DNA from: Lethocerus indicus
Taxonomy: Eukaryota; Arthropoda; Insecta; Hemiptera; Belostomatidae
Direction: 5' to 3'
Length of the DNA stretch: 64,000 nt
NCBI GenBank assembly: GCA_019843655.1
Contig: JACDQD010000002.1
Coordinates: 14,345,154 to 14,409,153, forward strand
Shown piece after piece: positions 61,703 to 64,000 of the stretch (the first letter of the stretch is position 1; each line of letters begins with the position of its first letter). The translations under genes were made by a program, and so were the position numbers. Under the pieces are notes generated by a model. The model was not told the origin of the DNA. It did not search any database and was given only the letters and a program-made list of their open reading frames with translations.

Positions 61703-64000
61703 AATTCACAATCGAATTTGGCAAATAATAATAGAACTTTCTGATATTTTCGCAATACGTCGAATGATATAAAGAATTAAGTAATTACAGGAATGATGTT
61801 ACACATTCCTAAACTCCCATGTAAAGTGTAAACTGGTTTGTGTAACTCCCTGGTATTACCATGAATACAAGTCAGCTTAAACGATTTACATGCATACTGT
61901 TATTACATATTTACATATATAACATGATAGGGGAGTTGTGTTATTTTAGATTTACTTTAGTACCGTGACATTAGTGTAAATGTATATTCATATAATGATT
62001 ATAACTTGTTAAATAACGGTTACCCGGAACTACCTCAGTAGTAAAATACAGGTTAGATAATAAGGAATTTGAAAAAAGAATGAAACTAATTGATGCTTTG
62101 AATATAGTTTGAGTACATGTTACGATAAAACTATTTACTGCGGCCTTCAATAAACTAGGACTTTATGCAGAGTAAGCAGTATATAGCGTACAAACCTAGC
62201 CACTGTACAAATTCTGTACATATAAATCACAACAGAGACTATCCCGAGAATATAAATGTGTTATAAACCATTTCTTTCAGAACGAAAATGGAATATATCG
62301 GAAAACTGGTTCATCTCAAATTTTGTGCGCATGTTATTATGCAAATAAATAACGAACATTTCCAAGTAAATAAAACATAATCGAACAGTCGTAAAAATTT
62401 TATGGAAATAAAGTATTCGTCGCTAATGCGATTTTCTGTTGTCACTTGCATATCTACTCCTAGACCTAGACCGGTTTCGGCTATTCACTATTATTTTATA
62501 TATGGACGGCTGGAAATTAAGCGTTCGTGTTTGGTAATCAATTAGGAGTGGTGATGTAGAAGATTACAAGAGTGATATTTGAAATTATCCGGACCTCTAA
62601 CGGAATAGTTTTAATAATTATAATTCAGATTTTTAAGTGTTCCATGAAGTGCAATGGTGTTGAATGGTGGTAATTATTTCCTATATCTGAATTAAATGAT
62701 TGATTTCATCGTTATATATATTCTTCCAATTGACCGGATGAAGAGATTCTCTACGAGACATGTTAAACACCACAATATTAAGACCTTTAACAGACCATTA
62801 AAGAGATTTTATGACTCATAAAACTAAAAAATTTATTATTTACGTTATTGTCTATTTCTTAGTCGATTTATATTCATACTACTGAACATTACCGCTTGGC
62901 TACATTGGTTTACCGTTCGAGTCGTGGTATATTTATACGCTTTCCATGCAAAGCGAGATTTTTAATTTTTTGAGACTGCAAGGGCTGTGTCCGGTTTGTC
63001 GGTCGCAATGGGCTGCCAACTTGATTTTCCCTACATTGAGAAATTGAAAAAGATTCCGATTTGCATAATCTTTTATTTAAAGCCGTATAGAAAACATTAA
63101 AACCGGTGGCCGGGGCTATTACAAACGTGCAATTATAGACCTGTGAATTTCGAGGCATGACTTGAATCCTTAATGAACCGCCGACTGGAATCTCGGTATA
63201 TGACCGGGTTATAAAATTTACGACCGGGTATAATTTTTTGGTGTCGAATGTTTCAAAAAGGATATGAACCACTACAGTGGATAAAGGCCAAGGAAAGACA
63301 AATCGTTTCTATAGTGAATAATTAGGTCGATTAGCCCGAAATTAAAATACTGTCAATAAATAAATTGCGTTTATAAATAATTGCACGCATCACTCTCATG
63401 CAATCAATCATTATAATTTGCTAAATTACTACACAAATTCAATTAAATAAATAAAATGAGGTAAGTGATCAATTAATCAAAACCAGATTAAAACCAAAAT
63501 TGGGTTGTTGATTTATTCATATGTTCATCAAATGTGTAATTATCGTGTTAATTACCAACAAAGTAGACATCATCTTCGTTGGTTACAGATTCCAGAATTT
63601 TAGGGGTGGGTCTGCGAGGATTAATGGAGTCAAATTTAAAGCTGCTGTGTGTGGATTGTTGGCAGATAAACAGTAGCATGAGATGTTCCCTGAGCCACAG
63701 ATGTAATTATTACTTCAGTTACCTGATATCATGTAGTGTGAAGAAGCCTCTCTCCTAAACAACAGGGAAACTGTCTTTCGGCAAAAAACAATAGTAATTT
63801 CGCTAATTGATATCATTATTATTTGTTTACTTTCGAAGTGAAAGAGGGCGTGTCTTTCAGAATAGCGTTCCCTCCTACAACTTCGAGTACTTTATTGTAA
63901 ACCTCAATAACCTCCGGGTTTGAGTCAGCGCCTTGTACAGTTATAGTTATAACGCGCATATGGGCTTTATTTACGCAACGGATAAATATTCCATATCCGA
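61701..64000. other. AT-rich non-coding stretch
   Basis: About 2.3 kb without a recognised gene. POU octamers lie at 62339-62346 and 63059-63066 (minus strand), and a TGATTAAT site (minus strand) at 63472-63479. A 120-codon minus-strand frame (62910-63272) shows no domain. The window ends without a feature boundary. Confidence 0.6.

Noticed and set aside
61242..61724. 160-codon minus-strand frame
   Set aside because: It starts at TTG, begins in the TA microsatellite and overlaps several other open frames in a GC-rich block.

Overview
This window looks like non-coding DNA from a eukaryote, most likely an arthropod and probably an insect. That is an inference from composition and motifs, not a match to a known locus. 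No bacterial gene layout is present: there are no ribosome-binding-site-spaced genes and no operons. Most of the longest open frames start with GTG or TTG rather than ATG, and many run through simple repeats. I recognise no protein domain, tRNA, rRNA, snRNA, CRISPR array or intact transposon in 64 kb.

The sequence is a mosaic. AT-rich stretches of about 0.5-4 kb, full of TAAT/ATTA and poly-A/T runs, alternate with sharply bounded GC-rich, CpG-rich blocks of about 0.2-0.6 kb. The main blocks lie near 5.2, 7.4, 8.2, 12.9, 14.1, 17.1, 18.9, 24.1, 25.1, 26.4, 27.3-27.9, 31.1, 31.9, 35.8, 38.9, 41.1, 42.3, 43.4, 45.0, 48.7-49.4, 53.1, 54.5, 57.3, 58.5, 59.5, 60.3 and 61.3 kb. By eye, CpG is not depleted in them. 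Open frames seen inside the blocks are usually open on both strands, as expected from a shortage of AT-rich stop codons. Together with the lack of recognisable transposons, this suggests a regulatory desert or a very large intron near developmental genes.

Fine structure includes three long (TA)n microsatellites (27.97, 36.51 and 61.66 kb), each on the edge of a GC-rich stretch. There are several GAGA/CT tracts, one beside a YY1/PHO-like site and a G-quadruplex motif (43.45-43.55 kb). Six good G-quadruplex motifs occur on one strand or the other. Perfect palindromes and hairpins are frequent, with tight clusters at 13.81-13.85 kb and 51.96-52.07 kb and a GC-rich stem at 42.26-42.30 kb. Hox/PBC-type TGATTAAT sites and POU octamers are numerous. 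No gene pathway can be reconstructed. The useful content is candidate regulatory and structural DNA, and most calls need comparative or expression data.
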